A DNA stretch of 64,000 nt from Ligustrum vulgare (GCA_963555705.1 OY743181.1:24680513-24744512), one strand, 5' to 3'. Counted from the first letter of the stretch, positions 32,207 to 43,743 are shown. The notes: generated by a model not told the origin, from the sequence alone. Numbers and translations are program-made.

Positions 32207-33012
32207 GGCACCATCATTTTCATCACACTCATTATTGTGTCTTAGTTTGTTCTTAAGATCATTTAATCTCTTGGGACAATGTTTAATGTAATATCCTGAC
32301 TTTTCATAATAATAACATTTCTTGATTGATCTATCCTGAGATTGAGAAATCAAGTTTCTTATTTGTAGGAAATTTTCCTTTTCTTTGGCTGTTATTGTTA
32401 TAGGTATTTTGATGTAGTTTGAATGGTCTTTTAGATCTAGCTATTAAAACTTCTCCTTGATGACTTCTTTTCATTTCAGATTTTAATTCCAAATCTCTAT
32501 TTCTTACGCCAGAAGTGATAATATCAAGGCTAAGTGTATCTCTACCATAATCAAGAGCATATTTCACATCCTTATACCTATCACCTACAACATTTAATAA
32601 AGCAATACACAATTGATCTTCAGATATCTTTTCATCACAATTAGACAAGTCTTGTGTAAGCTTATTAAATTTATCAAGATTAGACTCAAGATCCTGAGAT
32701 GGTTCAAACCTAAAAGCAAAAAACTGTTTCAATAGAAAACACTTATCGGGAATGGATTTAGATAGATATAAGTCTTCTAACTTTTGCCATAATTCAACAG
32801 TCATTTTTGTTTCACCTACTTTCCTAAGGACAACATTAGAGATATGAAGAAAATAGTGCTCCATGCTTGTTCATCTAGTTCTTGTCTTCTAAAAGGATTA
32901 AATTCAGTAGGCTAATTTTCAGTAATAGCATATGCACATTTTTGTTGAAGTAAAAGAGCCCTAATCTTTTGTCTCCGTAGACTAAAATCACATTTTCCTA
33001 TCCACATCTCTA
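32207..33012 (-). pseudogene. Copia gag
   Basis: The frame can be followed from about 33012 (GKCDFSLRRQKIRALLLQQK). An in-frame TAG lies near 32912 and a shift near 32865. The capsid-like part follows (VELWQKLEDLYLSKSIPDKC, FAFRFEPSQDLESNLDKFN). The zinc knuckle is damaged: KKCYYYEKSGYYIKHC lacks the second Cys of CX2CX4HX4C. The frame then runs into the SINE. Confidence 0.85.
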
Positions 33013-33709
33013 TTTCAAATATAGGAGGGGACAATTTGAAAGAGAGAAATACCAAGTTTCACAAAACAAGTCACCAAGTTTGAATTTACAAAATCTAACC
33101 TATGTCAAGAAATTAAGCAACAAGTCCAAGTATATAACAAATATTAAAAATAGTGCAGATTATTATAACGTGCAATATTTCAATAAAATTATATAGATGA
33201 AACAATTATGTAAGAATTCAAGAATATATCAGATTAGTGTAATTTCCCTAAAATTAATTTCACTTATTCACTTATCAAAAAACAGATTTGGATAACAAAT
33301 TATATATCATATATTGTAAATTCCAAAAAATCGAATCAAGATAAGGATAGATGTTATAAAGAATTCAAAATTGTTCAATACAGAGGCAAAAGAGAGTGCA
33401 GGAAACAATTATACAAGAATTCAAGAATATATCAGATTAGTGTAATTTCCCTAAAATTAATTTCACTTATTTACTTATCAAAAAACAGATTTGGATAATA
33501 AATTATATATCATATATTGTAAATTCCAAAAAATCGAATCAAGATAAGGATAGAAGTTACCAAGAATTCGAAATTATTCAATACATGGGCAAAAGAGAGT
33601 GCAGGCAGTCACAAAAATAAGAACCTGTAGTGACAAAACAAAAAAATTGCAGTAAGAGAAGATCAAGTACCTGCAGTCACAGAAAATGAATATTTCAGTC
33701 CCTTTCCTA
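33013..33709 (-). other. Copia 5' leader
   Basis: Non-coding leader between primer site and gag. It contains a 203-bp tandem duplication (33200-33402 and 33403-33605) ending in agagagtgcagg. Confidence 0.75.
33200..33605. repeat. 203-bp tandem duplication in the copia leader
   Basis: Two adjacent units, about 95 percent identical by eye, both starting gaaacaatta or similar and ending agtgcagg. Confidence 0.88.
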
Positions 33710-33721
33710 GCTCTGATACCA
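33710..33721 (-). other. Primer binding site, initiator tRNA-Met (copia)
   Basis: The minus strand reads TGGTATCAGAGC, two bases from the 5' LTR at 33724. Confidence 0.9.
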
Positions 33722-33723
33722 AG

Positions 33724-34453
33724 TGTTGGATCGATAATGAACAATAACGAAAATAATGAAAGTAAAATGCAAAAGAACACAAGAATTTTTTGGTCCGAAG
33801 AACCCAGAGGTTTGGTGATTCAAAGAACTGCCTACTCCCCCGTTGAGCAATCCATTAAATTGGATTTATGCTCAAATTCCACTAGGCACAAAGCAATGTT
33901 CATAGCAATTTACAATCAATCCAAAAATACAAAGGAAATCCCCAATTTTCGGACTAGACAATAGCTGAGAATTTGCCAAAGATTCACCAAGAATATAATT
34001 CCTAAAAAAATGATTTACACCAATTGCAAACCACAAACAAAAAAAACTCCCAAAGACTCCCCCAAAACCGAAGCTATACACGATCGAACCCTAAACAAAT
34101 CACCAAGAATAAGCTCTCCTTCACTACAAGATTACACCTATTGTAATCAATCTAATCACCATGAGAAGATTAAAGGAAGAGTAAAGGATTGATTTCGCCA
34201 AGAGAAGAATCTGTTCCAACCGAGCCCAAGATTATCGCCTTCGAATTTTTGACAGAGAGGAGATGCGCTTCTTTTTTTCCTTGTCCATGTTCTGTGCTTC
34301 TGTCTATGTCCTGTTCTCTGCCGAGCTCAATTAGAATATGAAGCCTAAGAAGTGTATTTATTTTGAGCCCAAGTATACAGGCCAAATACCCATTTAGGCC
34401 AAGTAAGAGGATAAAACGTGTTTTGGCTTATTAAGTGAGTAGCACTTTCTACA
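33724..34453 (-). mobile_element. Copia 5' LTR
   Basis: A 730-bp partner of 24964-25693. The flank right of it, GTCGT (34454-34458), is the second target copy, one base different from GTCAT. Confidence 0.92.
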
Positions 34454-34639
34454 GTCGTAAAAATATAACTTTAGTAGCCGTTTTAGAATTTTTGCTTTAT
34501 CTTTAGTAACCGTTTGTAAAATTAAAATAAGAAAAAATATTATAAAACTTGGGTTATGCATACAAATAGGTGTACAGATAGCCTAATAAGGACAAAATAG
34601 TAAATAGTATCTTGACAATTTTACCCTTGTCATCAATTT

Positions 34640-35900
34640 TATAAGCTTTGTCCTCTATTTGATCTATTTCTTATATTTTCAGCTTGGGATTTTAACGATT
34701 CTATTCTTTTCCAAAGTCTTCTTATATCTTCTGGATTTATGTTATCTTTGTCCATTAATTGCATAATTTCAATTTTTATTTAATTTAAATTTTTTTTCTA
34801 ATAAATTCAATTTTTATTTCAATAATTAATTTAGGCATTATGATAAACTAGTTTTATGTTGTATTATTTTGAATCTTATTATACAAATCCATTTTACGGT
34901 CTACTATATTAGAATAATCTACCATAAATTGATCATAATTTTCTAAAAGTATATAATATTCTTCAGATAATTCATCAATGTTTTTTAAACGAGAACAATT
35001 TCATTCATTTTTTCTAATATTTTTCTTAAAAGATTATTCAATCCTTCAATAGTATATCCTGACATTTTAAAGTAAAGCTATAAATTTGCAAACCTAAAGA
35101 TATAAAACAGATATGAATTTATAATATATAAAGTTTCAAGTAGTTTTTCAAATTCAGTTAGTGTATGAGAATTGATAATATCTATATCAGTTATTATATT
35201 TATACTAGGTTCAAATATATTATATTTTGAAATGTTTTTCTTTCTTTTTTCTAATTTATCAATTATATTTTGAATATCTTGTATTTATAGATCTAAAGTG
35301 CCTCTAGCACATTTTTCTATCATATTTTTTTTAAAACTTCTTAATATTTCTTGTAATGCATAAAGTTGTTATTGGTATCCTATTTTATCAATTTCATTTT
35401 CATATTCAATTCCTTTTTTATTTTTGACATTCTTTTTAATTTTATATGATCCTCTCTTTGATCTGGGTTTTTTTATTATATAATTTCTTTCATTCATGAT
35501 TAAAAATTGCTAAAGAAAGATCCATCTCTTCCCTCACTATCATAATCTAATATGGGATCATAATCATTATCACTACTGAATACATGTTCTAAATACAATT
35601 CATTTTTTATTTCAGTATTATCACTATCAAGCAAAAAGTAAATAATTGATTTTGTAATATCTAATCCGAGTAATTCCTTTTATTTAGGAAAAATAACTAG
35701 TAAACATGGCATATAAACATGTTATAACCTTTTTTTATTTCATTGTTAGGTCTAGTAAATTGTTTATACATAAATAACGGTTCAATTATTCTGTGTTATT
35801 CATCTTCATAACGACTATTCTGATAATTAAACATAATAATTCAAAATTCTTCCATAATATCAAATTATTTCAAAAATTTCTCCTTCCTCCTAATTCCACA
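34640..35900 (-). pseudogene. Pararetrovirus-like small ORFs, unplaced
   Basis: Three or more short, broken frames in viral sense: an acidic one near 35700-35510 (YDPILDYDSEGRDGSF), a Lys-rich one near 35495-35380 (KKPRSKRGSYKIKK), a coiled-coil frame starting MSGYTIEGLNNLLRKI near 35063, and a basic-ended coiled coil near 34755 (MDKDNINPEDIRRLWKRIE). Coiled coil plus basic end is the general plan of virion-associated proteins of this family, but no similarity was established. They lie beyond the promoter, so they may be a second partial genome copy or a rearranged piece. Confidence 0.4.
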
Positions 35901-36199
35901 AAGACAGATATATTAAGAATACTAACCTCTCTTCGTGTTCTTTATACCTACGTATTTTTCCTCAAATGTTAGTGACCTTTAGGCTAACAGGATTCTGCTA
36001 TCATACCCTTCAACGGCCTCCTACCTTCATGGGTTATTAGCCACACCTGACTTCATGCCTTCACTATCTAACACTTTGATGGAAAATATTTCTGGACAGA
36101 GTGTAGGGAGTTTTCTTAATAATATATCTTCTTATAGGAAATAGGATTCAGAAGACAGAAATTTAGAAACTCATCAGATTCTGGTAAATCGATCTGGAT

Positions 36200-36205
36200 T
36201 TTATT
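36200..36205 (-). terminator. Possible pararetrovirus polyadenylation signal
   Basis: AATAAA on the minus strand, about 115 bp downstream of the TATA box. A polyadenylation signal shortly after the pregenome start is a known feature of this virus family. Confidence 0.45.
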
Positions 36206-36321
36206 GATAATATGAGTATTGATACAAGATTCGTAAGAGGATTTTTCAAGGACAGAAGATTTCTTTGTCTTTCTCACAAGTTGAGTGCTCAAGTTATCTC
36301 TATATTTTCCTAACTCGAAGG

Positions 36322-36333
36322 CCTCTATTTATA
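36322..36333 (-). promoter_or_regulatory. Probable pregenomic promoter TATA box
   Basis: The minus strand reads TATAAATAGAGG, downstream of the transactivator-like region and upstream of the leader, the position of the large-transcript promoter in Caulimoviridae. Confidence 0.55.
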
Positions 36334-36432
36334 ATACTAGATAGGATTTTGTCATTTCTTACATTACATATTCAATAATCAGACTAATAATTTATATTTT
36401 ATGTTACATTTATTTCAATCTTCACATGGTCC

Positions 36433-37620
36433 TTACATGATGATATCTTGGCATAATTCAAAAAGCAAATTCCATTTTATCTTCTTTATCTTTGTCGGCA
36501 TCTCTTTTCCAAAAGCAGATTCCTGCTGTCCATCATTTTTGTTGGCATACAGGGCAATTCTTAGCAATGCATGCTTCTTGTAAAGTTGTAACGCTTCCAT
36601 TGATATGGTGTCTATCAAACTTGTTGATATATTCTTTGAAAATGATGGATTTTTCCTTTCCTCCATTAGTGACAAGGGTTCATCTTAATATTGACATAAG
36701 CATTTGAATTTTTTCTCATACAAATTTTTTGCAATGTTATAAAGGACTTTTATTCCTAACACCCTTCGCGATCGGAACCATGATTTGGTAATATTTGGTA
36801 CAAGCCTGGTATTTTTCCTGACATCAATTTGAAAATTCCTTGCAACATATCCAATTGTGATAATGTGTTCAAAAGGGTAGTATACCTTTCCATCAACTTC
36901 TGGACTAATTGAATAAAACTTTAAGTAAATTGATCTTCTTTGGGAAAACTTTGAAATTTCTACCTTTAATAAGTCATCAAAATTTTCAATTTCTTTTAAA
37001 TCTTTTCCAGGATAGATTAGATCTAGAAATCCATAATCTGGTGCCATTTTTGTGATGCTGGGATCTCTTCCCTTGGTAACAATCAATCATGGGTAAACAT
37101 GGTCTCCAGATGCAATGAAGTAACAGTCGCAATCCTGAAGTTCATATATAATTTGGAAAAAAAAATTTATATTCGTCTTCTCTTGATAAAAAAGGGGAAT
37201 CATCTTCCTCTTTTGTTTGGATTTTGATTACGTTGGTATGTTCATCTTTGGCATTTATTGTCAATTTCCTTGAACTGGTTTCATTTATGACCACTTTCTT
37301 TGGGCTCAGACTTGGTTCATCTTGTTTTATTTTAGGTCCACCATCGCTTCTAGAAGATGTATCTGTTTGTATTCTACCTGTTGATATATTTGGTAAAACT
37401 GTTTGGTATTTAATGACTCGAATAGTGATTCAATTTCACTAACTTTGTCGCTCAATTGTTTGGTATATTTGGTATGAGAGATAGAAAGTTCCATCAACAA
37501 TTTAACATTTTGTTGGAGGTATTCTGCCATATGTTCAATCCCATCTTTTATATCTTTAGCTTCCTCTATGAGGAAGTTCAATAGTACTCTGGCGCCTATC
37601 AATGCTTTTTTGATATGCAA
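36433..37620 (-). pseudogene. Transactivator-like region of the pararetrovirus
   Basis: Last viral gene before the promoter. The first part (37620-37327) is a long helical stretch (text VLLNFLIEEAKDIKDGIEHM). The second part (37086-36685) includes DYGFLDLIYPG and YFEHIITIGY-like text, and a shifted frame near 36560 shows CPVCQQK, possibly half of a metal-binding site. Position and Cys pair fit the translation transactivator/inclusion protein of caulimovirids, but the match is by position and general character only. Confidence 0.45.
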
Positions 37621-37639
37621 ATTTTATATTCCTGCTTAG

Positions 37640-39148
37640 AAAATCCGCAAGATAATTATTAACTCATTTAATATGAATTATGTAAAAATTGTAAAATGCT
37701 AAATAGGCCCACCATCTATTAAGCCTTCTAAACTGAGGTTCTGATGGTAATTTATTTTTGTACTAATCCTGCAACTTGAGAATTGTCAGTTTCAATAATG
37801 AATTTTTTAGATAACAAATTTTTTATTCCTTTAATAATTCCTAATAATTATTTTTCATGGGTAGTATAATTTATTTCTACTCGGTTAAATGTTACTAGAA
37901 TATCTGCAAATTTCATTAAGATCTGTTTTTAATATTCCTGCCCAATATTTATCTGAGGCATCAGTATTAACTATCAGATTATCTTTTTCATCTTGTAATC
38001 TTAGTTTTGGTAAATTTTTACATTCTTCTTTAAGTGATTTAACAATTTCTATATGTTCACCACTCCATCCCTTAGTATTTGTTTTCCTGAGTAAAATCTG
38101 AATTTTATAACTCTTTTTTGAAAGGTTTTCAATAAATCCTTCTGTATAATTTAAATATCCTAAGAATTTTTGTATTTGTTCTTTTGATTCTAATTTATCT
38201 GGAAAGTTTTCTATCTTTTTACATATATGAGTTTGTAATTTTATTCCTTTTCCATCCATCGACAATCCAAGAAAATCAATTTCTTGTTTCTCTATTATTG
38301 CTTTCTTTTTCGAAAGAACAGTTCCTTCTTTTTTGCATTCATTTATAAATTTCATTAAATGGTTTCTATGTTTTTCTTTATTATGAGAGCATATTAATAT
38401 ATCATCGACATAAACGATTAAAAGTTCGTTAAATTTTCTAAATATGTTGTCCATTTTTCTTTGATAAATTTGTGGTGCATTTTTTAAACCAAATGACATA
38501 ACCATCCATTCATACTTACCTTGAGGCGTACTAAATGCTGTATATTGGATGCTATCTTCTTCCATTTTGATTTGCCAAATCAAATTTGGAGTAGTATTGT
38601 TTTTCTTTTGCAAGGTTTATTAGTACTTCTTTATTTGGTAAAAAGTATCCATCAAATTTAGTATATTTGTTTAATTCTTTATAATTTATAACCATTCTAG
38701 CTTTTCCTCTTATTTGTTCAAAATGTTTCATTACCATAAAGGCTGGACTACTATTAGATCCATTACTAGGTCTAATAAGTTTTTGACCAAGTAATTCTTT
38801 TATTTGGGTTTTAAATTCTTGTGTATCTTGTATGGTATACATCATTGGTCTAACTCTTATAATAACATTTTCTGTTAATTCTATTTTAACTCTAGGATGA
38901 TATGGTTTCTAGAATGATAATGAATTTTCTCCATAAACTTTTTCTAATTGTTCTATGATTTTTTCTATACTCATTTCTATTCCTATTTTTAAAACTTTTT
39001 TATATCTTATGTTTTTATTTTTTATTTGATTTTGTATAATTGGTTTTTTCTCCCATTTATCATCATGCTGGGCTGGTTGAACTCTATAAGGTCTAAATTC
39101 TCTTGGTATTTTTAATAAATGTGCACATGGTGTTTGTAACATTATCAT
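37640..39148 (-). pseudogene. Pararetrovirus reverse transcriptase and RNase H
   Basis: Reverse transcriptase text includes ARMVINYKELNKYT and the active site IVYVDDILICS near 38410. RNase H begins with IVNTDASDKYWAGIL (first Asp) and ICRYSSN, a caulimovirid hallmark, and continues in broken frame to about 37640. Frames change near 38600 and 37885, and an ORF-ending stop lies near 38909 between the protease linker and reverse transcriptase. It would copy the pregenomic RNA into DNA. No integrase domain follows. Confidence 0.88.
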
Positions 39149-39299
39149 ATAATTATTTTGTTTGTAATATTGAAATTGTTGGATAAAGTCATTTTCTAGT
39201 AATATATCACATTTTAATTTATCATAACTATATATTTTGTTTATTACTACTTGCTTACTTCCAAGTATTATATCGACTTTATCAGCACTATTAATTATA

Positions 39300-39480
39300 T
39301 GTGTACTTTCTCCTGTAACTCCTGTTATTTTTATCGTACTATTGGTATTTCATGATTTAATTAAGAAACCTTTAATTATTTATATATCACTCCCTGTATC
39401 AATTAATGCACATGTTGTTATATTTGTTTCAACAATAGTAACTTGTATATATGCAACTAATGGAAAGCTTATTTGATTAT
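39300..39480 (-). pseudogene. Pararetrovirus aspartic protease
   Basis: The minus strand at about 39430-39370 encodes TTCALIDTGSDI, the active-site DTGS of retropepsins, followed shortly by a stop. It lies between movement protein and reverse transcriptase, as expected. Confidence 0.75.
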
Positions 39481-39770
39481 TCATTCAGCCTTTCTGCATA
39501 ATATACTTTGGCTATTATGTGTTATATATAATCCTTCTCTTTTTTTTTTTTTTTTTTACTTTAATCTTCCAATCCATTTAAGAAACTCATTCTTAATAGT
39601 ATGTGAGGTCATATGTCCATACCGTTGTCTATGTAACATCGTACTAAAAGGTTAATTCCTCATATTTTTATTGGTACCTTAACTTCTAATTATGTGGTAT
39701 GTAGTTGTCCATCAAAATTAATATATCTATATGGTCCAGTTCTATGAGTTATTAATCCTTTATTTTTATT

Positions 39771-40803
39771 TCAAACTATATGACATTCACTAACTCCTAT
39801 GTCTATTAATATGTTTGATCCTTTTATATGTTTTTTTTTTCCATTGAAGTATTCTCCTTCTATTTTCATATTTTCAGCATTTCTATAAAATTTTATTTCT
39901 CTTGTATTACTAGTTTCTTCTAATTGCCTTATATTAGGTAAACTTAGGCTTCTTGATCTTCTGATTAATCTTCTATCTTCAAATGTTATTCTATTATTAG
40001 GATATTCTTCTTCTCTTAATTCTATGATTCCAGGTTTATTTTTTGTTATACAAAGTTCATAATTTCCTGGAATTAAGTTTATCTGTTTGTTTGGTTCTAT
40101 GATTTTACTAAAATCTTTAAATTCTTTATGGTCTTCAATATATGGTTTTTTTAGAATAGATGTTTCCATAAATGTGTATAATGCTCTATCTTCTATAGTC
40201 ATAATTTGATCTTGTGGTTGCATTATATCATCTTTGTGTAGTTTGAAATGTAGTCCTAAAACTTCATTAAAGTTTTTATCTTTTAACGAGACACAGTATT
40301 TTGGGTTACGTGTAAATATTAGTTTTTTATATTCAAGGTTTCCTTCTATTGTTCCTAAATGACTATCTTTCAAATTTATTATTCTTCCATCGTGTAGACT
40401 TACAATCAAAGGTGAGTTTATCCCTTTTCTGAATAAAGATTTAAACATTATTTTTATTCCTACAAGATAAATATATTGAATCTTTTCACTTTGCTTTTTA
40501 TTAATCTTTGTTAATAATTCTATCACTGTATTTTTTGTTAAAAGATTTAATTTATGTGTTCCTTGAGTTGTTCTGACACCTATTGCTTCAATTTTATGAT
40601 TATTGTTATCTTTCTCTTCTCCACATTCTATCTAAAATTTCCCATTTCCTAACTTTTAAATCTAAGGACAATTCTTGTATTTTCTTAAATTTATTATTGT
40701 CAAATGTTACTTTCAACCCATAACCATCAATTCTTTCATATTCTTGCATATCTATGTTATTGTTTTCTATTTCTTCTATTTCTCTATTCGGATTCGGATT
40801 CAT
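39771..40803 (-). pseudogene. Pararetrovirus movement protein
   Basis: Starts at the ATG at 40801-40803, inside the last codons of the coat protein ORF. The first 65 codons run to a stop at 40606; the core continues in another frame to 39771. The core shows the 30K-superfamily layout, with a beta-rich segment around SLFRKGINSPL and the conserved Asp of SLHDGRI. These proteins open plasmodesmata for virus spread. Identified by overall pattern; broken by a frameshift between 40606 and 40526. Confidence 0.75.
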
Positions 40804-42275
40804 TGCTTTCTGAATCTATTTCACTTATGTAAACTTCTTGATCATAATATTCTTCAATATCAGATATTTCACTTAGTTCACTTGCTATTTCTAAATATTC
40901 TTTTTGTAATATTTAAATTTTTTTTTTTTGGTACAATCAGAGCTTATATGCCTTACTTCTCCACAATTCCAACATTTACATTGACTTTTATCCTTTTTAT
41001 AGGATTTATTTTTCTGTTTTTATTTGAATTATATTTTCTTTTATAATACCTTCTTCTAGGCTTTATATATTTTTTCTTAAAATTTTTGAATTTTTTAAAC
41101 TTCTTATTTTTATATTTTCTTTTAGTATTTCCTTTTCAAGATTACATCCTCATTGTATAGGTTTTCCAAATCTTTGCAACATATCCTAGTCAATTTTTGT
41201 GATTTTTTCAATAATTGTCTTTGCTGACATATATATATGTTAATCTTTTGAATATAAATTTTATTCTTGATCCTAGAGTCCTAGGAATTCCAAGGTTATC
41301 TCTAGCAAATAGTTCATATTTTATCTTAAAATATTTTCCCCATGAACCTGGTAACTTATTGTAATACATGTCTTGGTATACTTCTTGATTTTCATTACTA
41401 TAAAATTGGAAATAATAATATTCTTTAAATTCACATGTATATTCTTTAATCTTACACATATCACATATTGTTAAATTTATGAATCTGATTCTAGCATCAT
41501 CTTTTTCTCTTACTGATTCTCTTTCAGCATTACCTATCCAATTTTCTCCTATGAATTCATAACCTTTCTATACGTTCTCTATCTGATTTTATTTTTTCTA
41601 TTTGGACATTTCTTCTCATTAAATTTTTTGTATCATTGTTAATTCCTTCCCACCAATTTCTGACATTTCCTTCAAAGGATGAAACTAAGAAGTCCATTCT
41701 TCTTTCAGAACTTTCCCATGTATCATCTTTATTATATAAAAAGAATAATATCATCGAATCTACCCAAATTAATAAGGCTTTTTTGGTGTCTATTTTACAA
41801 TCTAAATCCAATTTTGTTCCTCCATGATTAATAAGTTATCATAATTATCATTTGATTTATATCTATCTTCGTACTTATTTCCTTTAGATGGTTGTCTATC
41901 TCTGATTCTATCATAATATTCTCTATGAGGTTTGCTATATAAAGGTGCATAGCTTTCATCAGGATCTGGTAATTTGGAAGTTCCTATTGGAGTTGGATTA
42001 TGTGCTCTTCCAGTGGTCATTAAAATTTGGTATTCATTTAAATTTTCTAAGCTTAATTGGTCAAAATTCTCTATAAGTAAGTCTAATTCTTCAATCACAT
42101 TTATTTTGTGTGTGTGTTTTTTTTTTTCAGGTTCTTCTTTAGCTTTAAGTTTTTCTAATGTTTTTTCTATGAAGTTTTGTAATTCTAATTTTTCTTCTAA
42201 TATTTTTGGTAATATGTTTTTTCTAAATTCATCATCCATGCTTCTAGTTTCTATTATAATTTTTTTTTTGTTCAA
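40787..42275 (-). pseudogene. Pararetrovirus coat protein with zinc knuckle
   Basis: Fragments in order: a charged amino-terminal part (42275-41802), the capsid core with NVRNWWEGINNDTKNL (41811-41557) and YYNKLPGSWGKYFK (41459-41208), a CX2CX4HX4C knuckle CWNCGEVRHISSDC at 40933-40974, and an acidic Ser/Glu tail ending near 40787. Knuckle plus acidic tail is typical of caulimovirid coat proteins. At least four frame breaks. Confidence 0.8.
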
Positions 42276-42300
42276 AATGTTTCTTTCCTATCTTAACCAT

Positions 42301-42546
42301 TTATTTTTCTATAAGCTTTTTGTCAATCTTTTTATCTTTATTTTTATTATTTTCCTTTAACTCTCTGATTTCAAGTTTTAATATGTTTATGTCATTTCTT
42401 GCTTCTTTTAATTCTTTTTTAATTTTTTGGACATCCCTTATCAATGATTTTATTAATATTTTTAGCTCTTCAAAACATTCACTTATTGACATATTATGCT
42501 CTTGGTTTAGTGATTTGTGATTTTTGAACCTTAAATAATCTATCAT
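42301..42546 (-). pseudogene. Pararetrovirus coiled-coil frame before the coat protein
   Basis: Starts at an ATG (42544-42546). Highly charged and helical, with heptads such as LIRDVQKIKKELKEARNDI. It ends at 42301, and the coat protein frame begins just after. It may be the amino-terminal extension of the coat protein ORF. Confidence 0.5.
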
Positions 42547-42649
42547 ACATATTATCTATCTTTGTTTTTATTTTCATGATTCTTTCATTATTTATTTTTT
42601 CACTTATTTTTTCTATTTTTCTACAATTATTTCTATTTTATCTTGATTA

Positions 42650-43034
42650 ATTAACTCTCCTGATTTTCTTTAGAATTCTTTTAAAATATCTTCATCTATA
42701 TTTTTAGCATCTCCTATCATATCTTTTAATTCCTGAAATTGTATTGTTAGCTTATTTTGGATGTTTTGTAATTTTTCTTTAATATTGTTATCTTGTATAT
42801 TTAATTGTTGAAGCTCTTCAATATCTTTTTTATCTTGTACATTTATGTTTTTATATATTTGCCATAAAAATGTGCTTATCCAATTTAACTCTATGTTGAG
42901 AAATCCACCAGATTCTTCCCATGAGCTTAAGGGTTGAAATATAGTTGTATTGACTCCTTTTATTTGATAAGATCCAATTGATAGTTTAATATTTTCTGTT
43001 ATTTATTTTTCAAATTTTATTTCTGATAATTTTG
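42650..43034 (-). pseudogene. Pararetrovirus small ORF B, coiled coil
   Basis: From the ATG near 43034 (MTKLSEIKFEK, then a stop), the frame continues with SSWEESGGFLNIELNWISTF and a coiled coil (NNIKEKLQNIQNKLTIQFQE) to about 42650. Role unknown; a virion-associated or assembly factor is possible by analogy. Confidence 0.45.
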
Positions 43035-43271
43035 TCATTAGAACATTCCTTTAATATGTTCTATTTCTAGTATAAGTTCTGACTGATATTTTGCTTGTTT
43101 ACATATCATTATATTATTCAGAAATTTTTTTCTATTGATTTTAACATTTCTTTTCTTCTTTGTGCTCTAAAATATTTCTTCAGTCTTTCTATTTTTCTAG
43201 TTTTTTCATATATTTCTTTATTAATATTTTCTTTGTTATTTAGAATCATTTGTATTTAGGTCAATTATTTT

Positions 43272-43709
43272 AAGATTGTATTAAAATATTTTTTCCTTTT
43301 TTCTAATGATTTTAATCTTAAGACTTCTTCTCTAATCATATCACTTAAATTTCTTCTTTTTTCAGCTATTAAATCTAATTTTTCATTAGTTTCTATGTCT
43401 AGGTATTTTTCTAGTATAAGATCTGCTCTATGATAATCAATTTATGTAATCTTTGTACAATTCTTCTAATATATCTTTGTGAATTAAATCTAATATTTGG
43501 TTTATGATAAAATCTCATTTTATTATATCGAAATTTATTAGATCATATATATCTCTTCCTATGTCTTTTTCTAAGTCTCTTAAGGTTCTTAAGATTTCTA
43601 TTTTATAATTATCATATAGTATTAATGTATATATTATAAATCTAGACACATGTATTTTGTATTTATTTTTATATTTTGTTATGTAATATTTATCCTTTAG
43701 ATCTTTCAT
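43272..43709 (-). pseudogene. Pararetrovirus small ORF A
   Basis: First ORF after the primer site, ATG at 43707-43709 (MKDLKDKYYITKYKNKYKIH). It ends first at 43515 and can be followed in broken frame to about 43272 (AEKRRNLSDMIREEVLRLKS). Basic and helical; no family recognised. Confidence 0.45.
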
Positions 43710-43710
43710 A

Positions 43711-43724
43711 TGGCTCTGATATCA
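43711..43724 (-). other. tRNA-Met primer site of the pararetrovirus
   Basis: The minus strand reads TGATATCAGAGCCA, one base from the consensus caulimovirid site. It marks nucleotide 1 of the viral map. A 19-base A tract (minus strand, 43725-43743) abuts it, so the insertion boundary appears to be exactly at the first-strand start. Confidence 0.75.
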
Positions 43725-43743
43725 TTTTTTTTTTTTTTTTTTT

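Larger units (their letters stand above)
24964..34453 (-). mobile_element. Ty1/copia retrotransposon with two nested insertions
   Basis: LTRs at 24964-25693 (3') and 33724-34453 (5'), 730 bp each, with target duplication GTCAT/GTCGT (one mismatch). Primer site complementary to initiator tRNA-Met at 33710-33721. Minus-strand order gag, protease, integrase, reverse transcriptase, RNase H is diagnostic of Ty1/copia. The LTRs differ at roughly 50 sites by eye, so it is an old insertion. A SINE has entered the gag/protease region and a 2986-bp non-autonomous LTR element has split pol between integrase and reverse transcriptase. Confidence 0.93.
34640..43724 (-). mobile_element. Endogenous pararetrovirus (Caulimoviridae-like), decayed
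   Basis: A very AT-rich block on the minus strand. Order in viral sense: tRNA-Met site (43711-43724), two small coiled-coil ORFs, coat protein with zinc knuckle and acidic tail, movement protein, aspartic protease, reverse transcriptase/RNase H, a transactivator-like region, then a TATA box and AATAAA. There is no integrase and no LTR, as expected for pararetroviruses, which enter genomes passively. Coat protein before movement protein resembles the cavemovirus/solendovirus branch, from family knowledge not checked here. Every ORF has stops or frameshifts, so this is a fossil. The section 34640-35900 is not placed in the standard map. Confidence 0.85.

Noticed and set aside
39771..40526. Host gene for a beta-rich protein
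   Set aside because: Position between coat protein and protease and the movement-protein pattern place it in the pararetrovirus.
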